DNA from: Desulfobulbus sp.
GTDB taxonomy: Bacteria; Desulfobacterota; Desulfobulbia; Desulfobulbales; Desulfobulbaceae
Length of the DNA: 17,015 bases
Direction of reading: 5' to 3'
NCBI GenBank assembly: GCA_030600525.1
Contig: JAUVLX010000032.1
Span: forward strand, 1 to 17,015
The position numbers and the translations under genes are program-made. The stretch's first letter is position 1; the number at the start of each line of letters is the position of its first letter. The notes under the pieces are model-generated. The model worked only from the letters and a program-made list of their open reading frames with translations. It made no database searches and was not told the DNA's origin. Below, piece after piece: positions 1 through 7,598 of this stretch.

Positions 1-323
1 GGTATGATTCGACGGCACGGAGCATGCAACGGCAGGGAGCAATCGAGGCTCTAACGCCTGAGGAGCTCATGCTGCAGATTGATCAACCGACCATCCTTGC
101 CGGACCAGGTATAAAACCGTATCAGGACTTTTTTCTCTCCAAACCGTTGTTGGAAGTGTTGCCGGAAACATGTATACAGCCGAGAGCCTCATCCATTGGG
201 TTTTTAGGGGCCGAACAGCTTCAAAAAGGTGACATTTCGCCTCCTGGCACCTTGACCCCATTTTATGCTCGCGCGTCAGAGGCTGAAATAAATTCCCAAA
301 AAAAGAAAACCGGCAAATCTTGA
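1..323 (+). CDS. tsaB: tRNA N6-adenosine threonylcarbamoyltransferase partner TsaB, C-terminal part
   Basis: This is the 3' end of a gene that enters from the left. The reading frame is open from base 3, so the ATG at 24 is internal and not the start. The roughly 107 visible residues include an 'ILAGPGI' stretch and the tail 'PFYARASEAEI', which resembles the 'P.Y.R.SeAE' C-terminus typical of TsaB. In the family, TsaB is the inactive-kinase-fold partner that works with TsaD and TsaE in the cytoplasm to make t6A37 on ANN-decoding tRNAs. The protein ends in a short Lys-rich tail. It stops 27 bp before ispG, which suggests cotranscription. The N-terminal ASKHA fold lies outside the window, so the assignment rests on the C-terminal pattern alone. 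Confidence 0.75.
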   Translation, partial: YDSTARSMQRQGAIEALTPEELMLQIDQPTILAGPGIKPYQDFFLSKPLLEVLPETCIQPRASSIGFLGAEQLQKGDISPPGTLTPFYARASEAEINSQKKKTGKS

Positions 324-350
324 GATCCTTTAATCAAAGGGCTGCAAGCT

Positions 351-1451
351 ATGATTATTCGTAAAAAAACTCGTCAGATACATGTTGGAAATGTTGCCAT
401 TGGTGGCGATGCACCTATTGTGGTGCAATCGATGACCAATACAGATACAGCTGACGTGGAGTCGACTGTAGAGCAGATTCATCGCTTGCAGGAGGTTGGC
501 TGTGAGTTGATTCGGGTTGCGGTTCCTGATCTGGATGCTGCCCGTGCCATTACTTCAATTCGTTCGCAGATTACCATTCCTCTGATTGCAGACATCCATT
601 TTGATTCCCGGCTGGCAGTTGAGGCCCTCGAACATGGTGCTCAGGCGATCCGTATTAATCCTGGCAATCTTGGAGGTGAGGACAAACTCGCCAGAGTTGT
701 CGATGCCGCCAAAATGCATGAAGTTTCCATCAGGGTAGGAGTAAATTCTGGCTCCATTGAAAAAGATCTTCTGCAACAATATGGGTACCCGACTCCGGAA
801 AAACCCGATTCCCTTATCAAGAGTGCGTTGAGAAATGTCGCTCTGCTCGAAAAACACCGTTTTTCTGATCTTAAAATTTCCATAAAATCATCAGATACCC
901 TGACTACCATCGCCGGATATCGACAGCTGGCCGCGGTCACCGACTATCCATTACATGTCGGTGTTACAGAGGCAGGAGGTTTGATAGCGGGAACCGTGAA
1001 ATCAAGTGTTGCCTTAGGTATTCTTTTTTATGAAGGTATCGGTGATACGTTTCGCGTGTCATTGACCCGTGATCCGGTAGAAGAGGTGAAGGTCGCCTAC
1101 GAACTGCTTCGTTCCCTTCGCATCCGTGAGCGTGGTCCGGAAATGATATCCTGTCCAACCTGCGGGCGTACCCGGATAGATCTGTTCGGTCTTGCCGAAA
1201 AAGTGGAACAGCATCTGCAAACCATGGAGAGTAACCTTAAGGTTGCTGTAATGGGCTGTGTGGTCAACGGACCAGGAGAAGCAAAGGAAGCTGATATAGG
1301 TATTGCTGGTGGACATGGGGTCGGCATTATTTTTAAAAAAGGGAAAATTTTAATAAAGCTCCCTGAAAATGAATTGCTCTCTGTCTTTTTAGAGGAGCTT
1401 GATAAAATGGAACAAGAAAAGATACAAGAAAAGAAACAAGAACAAGGCTGA
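351..1451 (+). CDS. ispG: 4-hydroxy-3-methylbut-2-en-1-yl diphosphate synthase IspG
   Basis: IspG (GcpE) converts methylerythritol cyclodiphosphate to HMBPP, the penultimate step of the MEP isoprenoid pathway, using a [4Fe-4S] cluster. The 366-residue length is normal for the short bacterial form. The TIM-barrel half starts with 'VGNVAIGGDAPIVVQSMTNT' and carries 'RINPGN' near residue 101. The cluster ligands are visible as C268 and C271 ('SCPTCGR') and C303 ('GCVVNGPGEA'), with the conserved Glu at 310. The ATG at 351 gives the standard N-terminus; only a weak purine run (aaaggg) precedes it. The last 15 residues are an unusual Lys/Glu/Gln-rich tail (KMEQEKIQEKKQEQG) beyond the usual end of the family. 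The gene lies between tsaB and proS on the same strand. Confidence 0.97.
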   Translation: MIIRKKTRQIHVGNVAIGGDAPIVVQSMTNTDTADVESTVEQIHRLQEVGCELIRVAVPDLDAARAITSIRSQITIPLIADIHFDSRLAVEALEHGAQAIRINPGNLGGEDKLARVVDAAKMHEVSIRVGVNSGSIEKDLLQQYGYPTPEKPDSLIKSALRNVALLEKHRFSDLKISIKSSDTLTTIAGYRQLAAVTDYPLHVGVTEAGGLIAGTVKSSVALGILFYEGIGDTFRVSLTRDPVEEVKVAYELLRSLRIRERGPEMISCPTCGRTRIDLFGLAEKVEQHLQTMESNLKVAVMGCVVNGPGEAKEADIGIAGGHGVGIIFKKGKILIKLPENELLSVFLEELDKMEQEKIQEKKQEQG

Positions 1452-1521
1452 ACCGCTTCCTGACCAAAAGAATTTAAAAATCTGTTGTTGTTTGAACACC
1501 ACCTTGCCTGGAGAACGATTC

Positions 1522-3237
1522 ATGAGATATTCACAACTGTTATTGCCCACAACCAAGGAAACACCTGCTGAAGCTGAAGTCATCAGCCATCAGTTACTGT
1601 TGCGCGGGGGCTTTATCCGTAAATTAACCTCAGGAATGTATACGTACTTACCTCTGGGGCTCCTTGTTCTCCGGAAGGTAACTGAAATTGTTCGCCAGGA
1701 GATGAATAATGCTGGTGCACAGGAAATATTGATGCCCATGGTCCAGCCCGGGGATTTATGGCAGGAATCTGGTCGTTGGAAGAAATATGGGCCCGAATTG
1801 CTCCGTTTTCAGGATCGTCACGCACGAGATTACTGCCTCGGCCCCACCCACGAGGAAGTCGTCACTGATCTCGCTCGCAAAGAACTGCACTCTTACAAGC
1901 AGCTACCCATGAATCTGTACCAGATTCAGACAAAATTCAGGGATGAAATTAGACCCCGGTTTGGATTGATGCGGGGCCGTGAATTTGTAATGAAGGACGC
2001 CTATTCCTTTGACGTGGATGATGAAGCGGCCAGTAAAAGTTATGAAATCATGCGTGACGCCTACTACCGGATTTTTGAGCGGTGCGGCCTTGAGTTTCGT
2101 TCAGTAGAGGCTGACTCGGGCTCCATCGGCGGCTCTTTTTCCCATGAATTTATGGTCCTGGCGGATACCGGTGAAGATACGCTGGTCACATGCGGGTCAT
2201 GTAGCTATGCTGCAAATGTAGAGAAGGCGTCCATTGCTCCACCTGCTGAAGAACCCATTGTTGCCCAGGATCTTCCCCTAATGGAAAAGGTAGCAACCCC
2301 GGGAACCAAGAAAGTAGATCGTGTGGCTGAGCTGTTGCAGATTAGTGCCAAGGATATCGTTAAAACAATGTTTTACCTTGCCGATGACGTGGTGGTTGCA
2401 GCTCTTATTCGGGGAGATAGGGTCGTACAGAGCGTTAAACTGAAAAATTTGTTGAATGCTAATGATGTGGAACCGGTTGCTGGAGAAGAGGTCTGGGCAC
2501 GGACAAAGCTGCCTGCCGGGTATCTTGGGCCGGTAGGATTGGAAATGAAAGTGGTGGCCGACTATGAGGTCATGGGGATGGCGAGCTGCGTCACTGGTGC
2601 TAATGAAAAGGGACATCACCTGCGGGGAGTGAGTCCCGGTCGTGATTTTACCCCTGACATTATAGGCGATCTTCGCCAGATAACCACCGAAGATCTTTGT
2701 CCGCTTTGTGGCGGTGCGTTGGGACTGACCGAGGGAATAGAGGTTGGCCATATTTTCAAATTGGGTAACGGTTACTCCGAAGCTATGAACGCCACCTTCC
2801 AGGATAACGAAGGAGGTGAACAGCATTTTGTGATGGGTTGTTACGGGATTGGTGTCAGCCGCGTGGTTGCTGCAGCCATAGAACAAAATAATGACCAGAA
2901 CGGTATCATCTTTCCTGTTCCCTTGGCCCCCTTTCAGGTGATCATCCTTAATCTTAGTCTCAAGAACGAGGAGACTTGTAGGGCTGCTGAAGACCTGTAC
3001 CTTAATCTGAAACAGCAGGGATATGATGTCTTGTATGATGACCGTGATGAACGACCAGGTTCCAAGTTCAAAGATGCAGATTTAGTGGGTATTCCTTTTA
3101 GAGTGACAGTCGGCAAAACCTATGAAAAAAATGGTGAGGTCGAAGTGCGCCTCCGTAAAGATGGAACAACTGTAGCCATGCCTTATCTTGAGGCTGCTGA
3201 CTATGTTGGCCAACTTATTCAGAATGGTCTGACCTGA
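1522..3237 (+). CDS. proS: Prolyl-tRNA synthetase, bacterial type with editing insertion
   Basis: A class II aminoacyl-tRNA synthetase that charges tRNA-Pro in the cytoplasm. I place the start at ATG 1522, giving 571 aa, because 'MRYSQLLLPTTKETPAEAEV' is the canonical ProRS N-terminus. The frame is open further upstream to 1399, but that stretch overlaps ispG and is not ProRS-like. Motif 1 lies around residues 39-52, motif 2 at 138-162 (TKFRDEIRPRFGLMRGREF) and motif 3 at 438-448 (GCYGIGVSR). Between motifs 2 and 3 is the YbaK-like INS editing domain, roughly 230-385, with a Lys at 281 in 'VKTMFY' in the position of the editing-site Lys. Two CxxC pairs (C224/C227 and C393/C396) flank the insertion and could bind zinc. 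The anticodon-binding domain forms the last ~100 residues. Confidence 0.97.
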   Translation: MRYSQLLLPTTKETPAEAEVISHQLLLRGGFIRKLTSGMYTYLPLGLLVLRKVTEIVRQEMNNAGAQEILMPMVQPGDLWQESGRWKKYGPELLRFQDRHARDYCLGPTHEEVVTDLARKELHSYKQLPMNLYQIQTKFRDEIRPRFGLMRGREFVMKDAYSFDVDDEAASKSYEIMRDAYYRIFERCGLEFRSVEADSGSIGGSFSHEFMVLADTGEDTLVTCGSCSYAANVEKASIAPPAEEPIVAQDLPLMEKVATPGTKKVDRVAELLQISAKDIVKTMFYLADDVVVAALIRGDRVVQSVKLKNLLNANDVEPVAGEEVWARTKLPAGYLGPVGLEMKVVADYEVMGMASCVTGANEKGHHLRGVSPGRDFTPDIIGDLRQITTEDLCPLCGGALGLTEGIEVGHIFKLGNGYSEAMNATFQDNEGGEQHFVMGCYGIGVSRVVAAAIEQNNDQNGIIFPVPLAPFQVIILNLSLKNEETCRAAEDLYLNLKQQGYDVLYDDRDERPGSKFKDADLVGIPFRVTVGKTYEKNGEVEVRLRKDGTTVAMPYLEAADYVGQLIQNGLT

Positions 3238-3259
3238 GGAATATGACAGGGGAGGGAAC

Positions 3260-5422
3260 ATGACTAATATCAAGAACCTACTTTCACTGACAGCCGGTTA
3301 CCTGCATGATGTTGACCTGACTTCGCTTGAACACGCTTATACGTTTGTGTGTGAGCGTCACGGCGACCAGAAGCATGCCTCTGGAGAACCGTACATACAG
3401 CATCTGGTTGAAGTCGCCTCCAGCCTGGCAGCGATGAAATTGGATCTTGATACGGTCGTTGCTGGATTGCTCCATGGAACCTTAAAGGAAGAAGTTGCCA
3501 CCCTGGCGGAACTGGAACAGGAGTTTGGTCAAGATGTTGCTCATATAGTTGATGGCGCGACCAGGATTACCCAGGTACGGTATAATTCAAAACTTGCCCA
3601 TCAGGCAGGGAATATCCGTAAGCTGCTGTTGGCCATAGGAGCCGATATACGGGTATTGCTGGTCAAACTTGCAGATCGCCTGCAGGACATGCTGGTCATG
3701 GATGCCGTAGACGACGAAATACGTCGTCACAAGGCACGTGAAACCATGGATCTTTATGCGCCTTTAGCCAGTCGTCTCGGAATTGAGTGGCTGAAGCGTG
3801 AGCTGGAAGACTTGGCTTTCAAGTATCTTTTTCCTGCCGAGTATGAAGACCTTTCCAAGCATCTGGAAAGTACCTTTAAAGAACGACAAGCCTATGTCAC
3901 AGAGGTAATACGTATCCTCTATGACAAGCTGAAGCTCAATAAGGTCTATCCGGTAAGAATTATTGGCCGTCCTAAACACATTTACTCCATTTATAAAAAG
4001 CTTGTAGTCCAGAAAATTCCTCTGGAGAGGGTGTATGACAAGGTTGCCTTTCGTATCATTGTCCGTACAGTGAAAGAGTGCTACGAAACACTTGGCACTG
4101 TCCATGGAGAATGGACCCCTGTGCCTGGCCGGATTAAGGATTTTGTCAGCGCACCAAAATCCAATAACTACCAGTCCCTGCACACTACCGTATCTGGACC
4201 CCATGAGCATTTTATTGAGATCCAGATCCGTACCGAAGAGATGGATAAGATCGCCCAGGAGGGGGTCGCCGCCCATTGGGCTTATAAGGAAGGCCAGAAA
4301 ATTTCAGGCAGCGATGCCCGGCTTTTTAAGGATCTGAAAACATTGGTGCAAACGCTGCAGGATGTTGAGGACCCTGGCGAATTTATGGAATCCGTCCGCG
4401 GGGAACTGTTTGAACCAGATGTCTATGCAGTAACCCCCACCGGAGAGGTGCGGGAACTGCCCCGAGGCTCCACACCCATTGACTTTGCCTATGCTATTCA
4501 TACCGCAGTGGGAGATACCTGTGTTGGAGCGAAAGTAAACGGGCAGATGGTCCAGCTGAAACAGGAACTGCAAAGCGGCGATATCGTCGAGATATTGACC
4601 AAGAAAGACCAACATCCCAAGCGCGCCTGGTTGCAGATTGTAAAAACATCACGGGCAAAAACGAGAGTCAGGCAGTGGCTGCGGCGTGAGGAGCGGGAAC
4701 GTTCTCTCAAGATTGGTCGGGAAATCTGTGAAAAAGAACTCAGGAAATATAATATTTCCATTCGTGGGCTGGTTAAAGGTGGTCATCTGCGCCTTCTTTT
4801 AAAAGATCTACGTTGTATTTCCCTCGATGACCTTATGATCAAGGTCGGATCAGGCGGTATTGCTATACCCCAGTTGATACGATCCCTACAGCCAGAGGAG
4901 TTTCGAGAGGCCGAAGAAAAACGCAGGGAAGCAGAAATGCTTGAGCGTGCTCGCCGGGCAGAGGAAAATAGAGCCCAGGAGCCCTCAAAGCAATCGATTG
5001 ATATCGATGGGGTTGATGACATGCTGGTTAAAATCAGTCAGTGCTGTCGTCCTATCCCTGGCGATAATATCATGGGCTTTATAACCACTGGTTCGGGTAT
5101 TTCCATCCATCGGGCAGACTGCCCTAATCTTCGTGCTACTGACCCTTCTCGTTGGATAGATGTGAGTTGGTCTGGATCATTAAAAACCACTCATCGTACT
5201 GAACTTTTCATCAAGGCGGAGAATCGGAAAAATATTCTCGCAGAGGTGAGTAGTGCCATTAGTTCCGATGATGTAGATATTGTTGAATTGACCGCTCGGA
5301 CAAATGTGGAAAATATTGTACAAATCAAGGTCGTCCTTGAAATCGTGGATCTCAAAAAGTTGCAGGTGCTGCAACAGCATCTGCAGCAGATGCCTGAAGT
5401 GATCGAGGTCCGCAGGGCCTAA
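3260..5422 (+). CDS. rel: RelA/SpoT-family (p)ppGpp synthetase with degraded HD hydrolase site
   Basis: A full-length 720-aa long RSH protein. Domains in order: HD hydrolase (about 20-190), synthetase (about 230-345), TGS (about 386-447), helical region, Cys-containing zinc-finger-type segment (C595, C596, C621) and ACT (about 645-718). The synthetase looks active: D260 and E320 are in the catalytic positions, and R291-I-K293-D294 is the RXKD motif normally found in bifunctional Rel/SpoT. The hydrolase site does not look intact. The usual HDxxED reads H72-G73-T-L-K76-E77, and the downstream ADRLHN reads ADRLQD (Asn to Asp143), although H48 and D139 remain. I infer a synthetase-biased alarmone enzyme. 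The start ATG 3260 has a strong SD (ggggaggg). It lies 22 bp after proS. Confidence 0.93.
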   Translation: MTNIKNLLSLTAGYLHDVDLTSLEHAYTFVCERHGDQKHASGEPYIQHLVEVASSLAAMKLDLDTVVAGLLHGTLKEEVATLAELEQEFGQDVAHIVDGATRITQVRYNSKLAHQAGNIRKLLLAIGADIRVLLVKLADRLQDMLVMDAVDDEIRRHKARETMDLYAPLASRLGIEWLKRELEDLAFKYLFPAEYEDLSKHLESTFKERQAYVTEVIRILYDKLKLNKVYPVRIIGRPKHIYSIYKKLVVQKIPLERVYDKVAFRIIVRTVKECYETLGTVHGEWTPVPGRIKDFVSAPKSNNYQSLHTTVSGPHEHFIEIQIRTEEMDKIAQEGVAAHWAYKEGQKISGSDARLFKDLKTLVQTLQDVEDPGEFMESVRGELFEPDVYAVTPTGEVRELPRGSTPIDFAYAIHTAVGDTCVGAKVNGQMVQLKQELQSGDIVEILTKKDQHPKRAWLQIVKTSRAKTRVRQWLRREERERSLKIGREICEKELRKYNISIRGLVKGGHLRLLLKDLRCISLDDLMIKVGSGGIAIPQLIRSLQPEEFREAEEKRREAEMLERARRAEENRAQEPSKQSIDIDGVDDMLVKISQCCRPIPGDNIMGFITTGSGISIHRADCPNLRATDPSRWIDVSWSGSLKTTHRTELFIKAENRKNILAEVSSAISSDDVDIVELTARTNVENIVQIKVVLEIVDLKKLQVLQQHLQQMPEVIEVRRA

Positions 5423-5440
5423 TAGACTGCATTCTCTGCC

Positions 5441-5893
5441 ATGGCTTTTACAGTAATCTGCGAAATTTGCGGCAACTCTATTGAACCGACAGAAAGTGTC
5501 TGTCCTTTTTGTCAGACCCCTTGTGCTGTTTTTGCAAAACAAACAAGTGGGATGCTGCATCGCATTATCAATTTGGAAAAAGGGATGCCACTTGTTGAGC
5601 AGGCACTTGAACGGCTGCGCAACGAGCTTTTTGTCAGCAGCCGGCAAGGGGTAAAGGTTATTACCTTGATCCATGGATATGGCTCTACCGGCCAAGGCGG
5701 CGGCATTCGGCGTGAAGTCCGTCAGCATCTCAGATATCTTCAACATCAGCACCAGATTAATGATATGATTCACGGGGAAGAGTTTTCCCGCAACTCTGGC
5801 CGTGGCCGCCAGTTACTTCGCCGTTTTCCCTTTCTTACCGACCATCGAGATCTCAATCGAGCTAACCCGGGGGTTACCCTGGTCATCCTTTAG
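5441..5893 (+). CDS. Zinc-ribbon Smr (MutS2 C-terminal type) domain protein
   Basis: A 150-residue protein. Two CxxC knuckles at 7-10 and 21-24 suggest a small zinc ribbon, followed by an Smr domain (about 40-150). The best Smr signature is 'VKVITLIHGYGSTGQGGGI' at residues 71-89, the HGxG loop, followed by a basic helix and the closing strand 'GVTLVIL'. The N-terminal LDLHG motif of Smr proteins is altered here to 'INLEKG', so nuclease activity is uncertain. Smr domains bind or nick branched DNA or cleave RNA; the substrate cannot be told from the sequence. The gene starts 18 bp after rel with no good SD, so translation may be coupled to rel. Its TAG stop lies inside the TTAG target-site copy of the MITE that follows, and the protein end looks complete. 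Confidence 0.82.
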   Translation: MAFTVICEICGNSIEPTESVCPFCQTPCAVFAKQTSGMLHRIINLEKGMPLVEQALERLRNELFVSSRQGVKVITLIHGYGSTGQGGGIRREVRQHLRYLQHQHQINDMIHGEEFSRNSGRGRQLLRRFPFLTDHRDLNRANPGVTLVIL

Positions 5894-6162
5894 CCCGCAT
5901 TTCTCATTGACATGATGTCAATTTGTTCAATTGTAAACAATTGTTTTATGTTGAGCAAAGTCACATGGAGTTACAACTTTCCACAATGTTCACCAAAGGT
6001 CAGTCCATCCGGCGTCATTTTCTTCAGTATTTTGGCAATGAATAGAGACTTCTCTCGGAGTCTTCGCTTACCCGGAGTCTTCGCTTACCCGGAGTCTTCG
6101 CTTACCTATTCATAGCAAAAAACTTTGAACCTGATGCCGCCTGAACTGATGAGAAATGCGGG
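5894..6162. mobile_element. MITE-like non-autonomous element (269 bp) with TIRs and TSD
   Basis: The element is bounded by perfect 14-bp terminal inverted repeats, CCCGCATTTCTCAT at 5894-5907 and ATGAGAAATGCGGG at 6149-6162. A 4-bp direct repeat TTAG flanks it (5890-5893 and 6163-6166), as expected for a target-site duplication. No transposase gene is present. A short + strand frame (5965-6045, ending 'IRRHFLQYFGNE*') near the left end, and a frame ending 'LMRNAG*' that is encoded by the right repeat, could be the two ends of a transposase left after internal deletion. Repeats starting CCC with a 4-bp TSD would fit IS1380-like or IS4-superfamily elements; the family call is inference. A 17-bp palindrome (attgacat-g-atgtcaat, 5906-5922) overlaps the left end. 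The stretch 5894-6243 holds no gene otherwise. Confidence 0.75.
6056..6106. repeat. Three perfect 17-bp tandem repeats inside the MITE
   Basis: The unit CGGAGTCTTCGCTTACC occurs three times head-to-tail without mismatch (6056-6072, 6073-6089, 6090-6106). The array is flanked by a near-perfect 11-bp inverted repeat, gcaatgaatag at 6035-6045 and ctattcatagc at 6106-6116 (one mismatch), so the tandem copies sit in the loop of a potential cruciform. Perfect identity suggests recent expansion by slippage. There are no spacers, so it is not a CRISPR array. Confidence 0.9.
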
Positions 6163-6243
6163 TTAGAATTACGGGATATCCGAGAGGAGCTCCCATCCTG
6201 TTAAAAAAACAAATTACTATACCCATATATTGGAGGTAGGTTT

Positions 6244-6936
6244 ATGCAAGAGCGCCCAGTAGACTGTTTACGGTCTTTTTCCGTGGAGTACGATGTGCAA
6301 CCCCAAGCCGAGGGTTCTGTATTGATGCGGATGGGGAACACCCATGTATTATGTGCCGTTTCAGTGGAAGCAAAGGTGCCGTCTTTTCTTGCCGGTAAAG
6401 GGCAGGGATGGGTAACGGCAGAATATGGTATGCTTCCCGGAGCCACTAATACCCGAGGTCGACGTGAGGCAGTTTCCGGTCGGTCAGGGAGGACGTATGA
6501 AATCCAACGTCTTATCGGTCGATCTTTGCGGATGATGGTTGATCTCAGCCAGTTGGGTGAATATACCTATAGGATAGATTGCGATGTGATCAATGCAGAC
6601 GGAGGCACTCGGTGTGCATCTATTACCGGTGGAGCCTTGGCCTTGCGTCAGGCCATTGAGAACATGGTGGTAAAGAAAAAGATAGCCACCATGCCAGAAA
6701 TTCTTCCTGTTGCTGCGATAAGCGTTGGGGTCGTTGGCGGTGAAGTGGTGCTCGATCTTGATTATGCACTGGATTCCACTGCCGATGTAGACGCCAACTT
6801 TGTGATGTGTGGGGATGGTCGTTGGATAGAAATTCAGTCAACTGCTGAAGGGCAACCCTTTGCACCTGAGTTATTTCCACAGATGGCAGCATTTGCCACC
6901 AAGGGTGTCACAGAGTTGCTGGCACTCTGGAAGTAA
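6244..6936 (+). CDS. rph: Ribonuclease PH
   Basis: A phosphorolytic 3'-5' exoribonuclease that trims tRNA precursors, normally a hexameric ring in the cytoplasm. The 230 residues span the whole RNase PH fold. Family motifs are visible: 'GNTHVLC' (31-37), 'GWVTAEYGMLPGAT' (55-68), 'GRTYEIQRLIGRSLR' (82-96, including the phosphate-binding Arg), 'IDCDVINADGGTR' (111-123) and 'DLDYALDSTADVDANFVM' (171-188), which holds the catalytic Asp residues. The usual N-terminal 'RPDGR' is shortened to 'RPVD', and the protein is slightly shorter than the ~240 aa norm. ATG 6244 is preceded by a clear SD (ggaggt). The MITE lies just upstream, so the promoter must be within 6163-6243 or inside the element. Confidence 0.95.
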   Translation: MQERPVDCLRSFSVEYDVQPQAEGSVLMRMGNTHVLCAVSVEAKVPSFLAGKGQGWVTAEYGMLPGATNTRGRREAVSGRSGRTYEIQRLIGRSLRMMVDLSQLGEYTYRIDCDVINADGGTRCASITGGALALRQAIENMVVKKKIATMPEILPVAAISVGVVGGEVVLDLDYALDSTADVDANFVMCGDGRWIEIQSTAEGQPFAPELFPQMAAFATKGVTELLALWK

Positions 6937-7001
6937 AAAGGGGGGAGTCTGACGGGGTTCGGGTTGCCAACGGTGAGACGAGTTAGGGATGGGAAAAGTT
7001 T

Positions 7002-7556
7002 ATGAATACAACCAACAGCGTTGATCCTCGTGTACCTAGGAAAAACCTGCTCTTTAAACTCAGGCCAGTTATGCGCTGGATAATAAAGCTTCGTGGCTCA
7101 ACAACAGCCATTGCCGGAGGTTTTTGCCTGGGTACTTTTATTGCCTTTACGCCGACCATCGGGTTACAGGTGGTCCTGGCGTTGTTTGTGGCAACCCTGG
7201 TGAACGTAAACCGTGCTGCTGCTGTGGTGCCTGTCTGGATAACCAACCCTGTGACCATGGCACCGCTGTATACCTTTAATTACTGGCTTGGTTGCTTGTT
7301 CTGGGAGGGACCGCCGGTGGCGGAAGTTTCCAGCAAATTGATTGAAATTACCAAGACGTTGGCAAGTTTGGATATTTTTGAGATCCATGCCCAGGTTATG
7401 ACATTCATGCACCTGGGCAAGGAGATCATCGTACCCCTGATCATTGGCAGCATCCTGGCCGGAACGGTAAGTGGTGCCGTTGTTTATTTTATCAGTTTCA
7501 AGTTGTTGGAAATGCTGAAGCGTAGAAAGGGGTGGAGGAAAAGAAAACAGGGGTAA
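7002..7556 (+). CDS. DUF2062 family inner-membrane protein
   Basis: A 184-residue membrane protein. The conserved DUF2062 core is visible: 'GGFCLGTFIAFTPTIGLQ' at 39-56 and 'WITNPVTMAPLY' at 79-90. Hydrophobic segments lie at about 35-50, 53-70, 76-100 and 143-166, and the ends are strongly basic (C-terminal 'KRRKGWRKRKQG'). The family's function is not established; similar domains also occur as tails of glycosyltransferases. It follows rph by 65 bp on the same strand, behind a purine-rich ribosome-binding stretch (gggatggga). It converges on the Nudix gene. Confidence 0.85.
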   Translation: MNTTNSVDPRVPRKNLLFKLRPVMRWIIKLRGSTTAIAGGFCLGTFIAFTPTIGLQVVLALFVATLVNVNRAAAVVPVWITNPVTMAPLYTFNYWLGCLFWEGPPVAEVSSKLIEITKTLASLDIFEIHAQVMTFMHLGKEIIVPLIIGSILAGTVSGAVVYFISFKLLEMLKRRKGWRKRKQG

Positions 7557-7584
7557 GGTGTGGTGGAGCAAGCCGTTTTACCCC
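7550..7584. terminator. Possible weak terminator between convergent genes
   Basis: A 7-bp inverted repeat, ggggtaa at 7550-7556 and ttacccc at 7578-7584, sits between the DUF2062 stop and the Nudix stop. A T-rich run (attcttttttct) lies 3' on the + strand only after about 17 bp. The stem is short with a long loop, so this is a weak candidate. Confidence 0.25.
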
Positions 7585-7598
7585 CTATCACCTGTAGA

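Noticed and set aside
1399..1521. N-terminal extension of ProS to ATG 1399
   Set aside because: It overlaps ispG, is a basic low-complexity stretch and precedes the canonical ProRS start at 1522.
2278..2886. 202-aa - strand ORF inside proS
   Set aside because: It is antisense to conserved ProRS motifs and has no start signal.
5965..6045. Peptide ending 'IRRHFLQYFGNE' as an alanyl-tRNA synthetase N-terminus
   Set aside because: It resembles the 'IR..FL.yF' start of AlaRS, but it is only 26 codons, lies wholly inside the TIR-bounded element and is more simply a transposase remnant or chance.
6056..6106. Tandem 17-bp repeats as a CRISPR array
   Set aside because: The copies abut with no spacers and the unit is too short.
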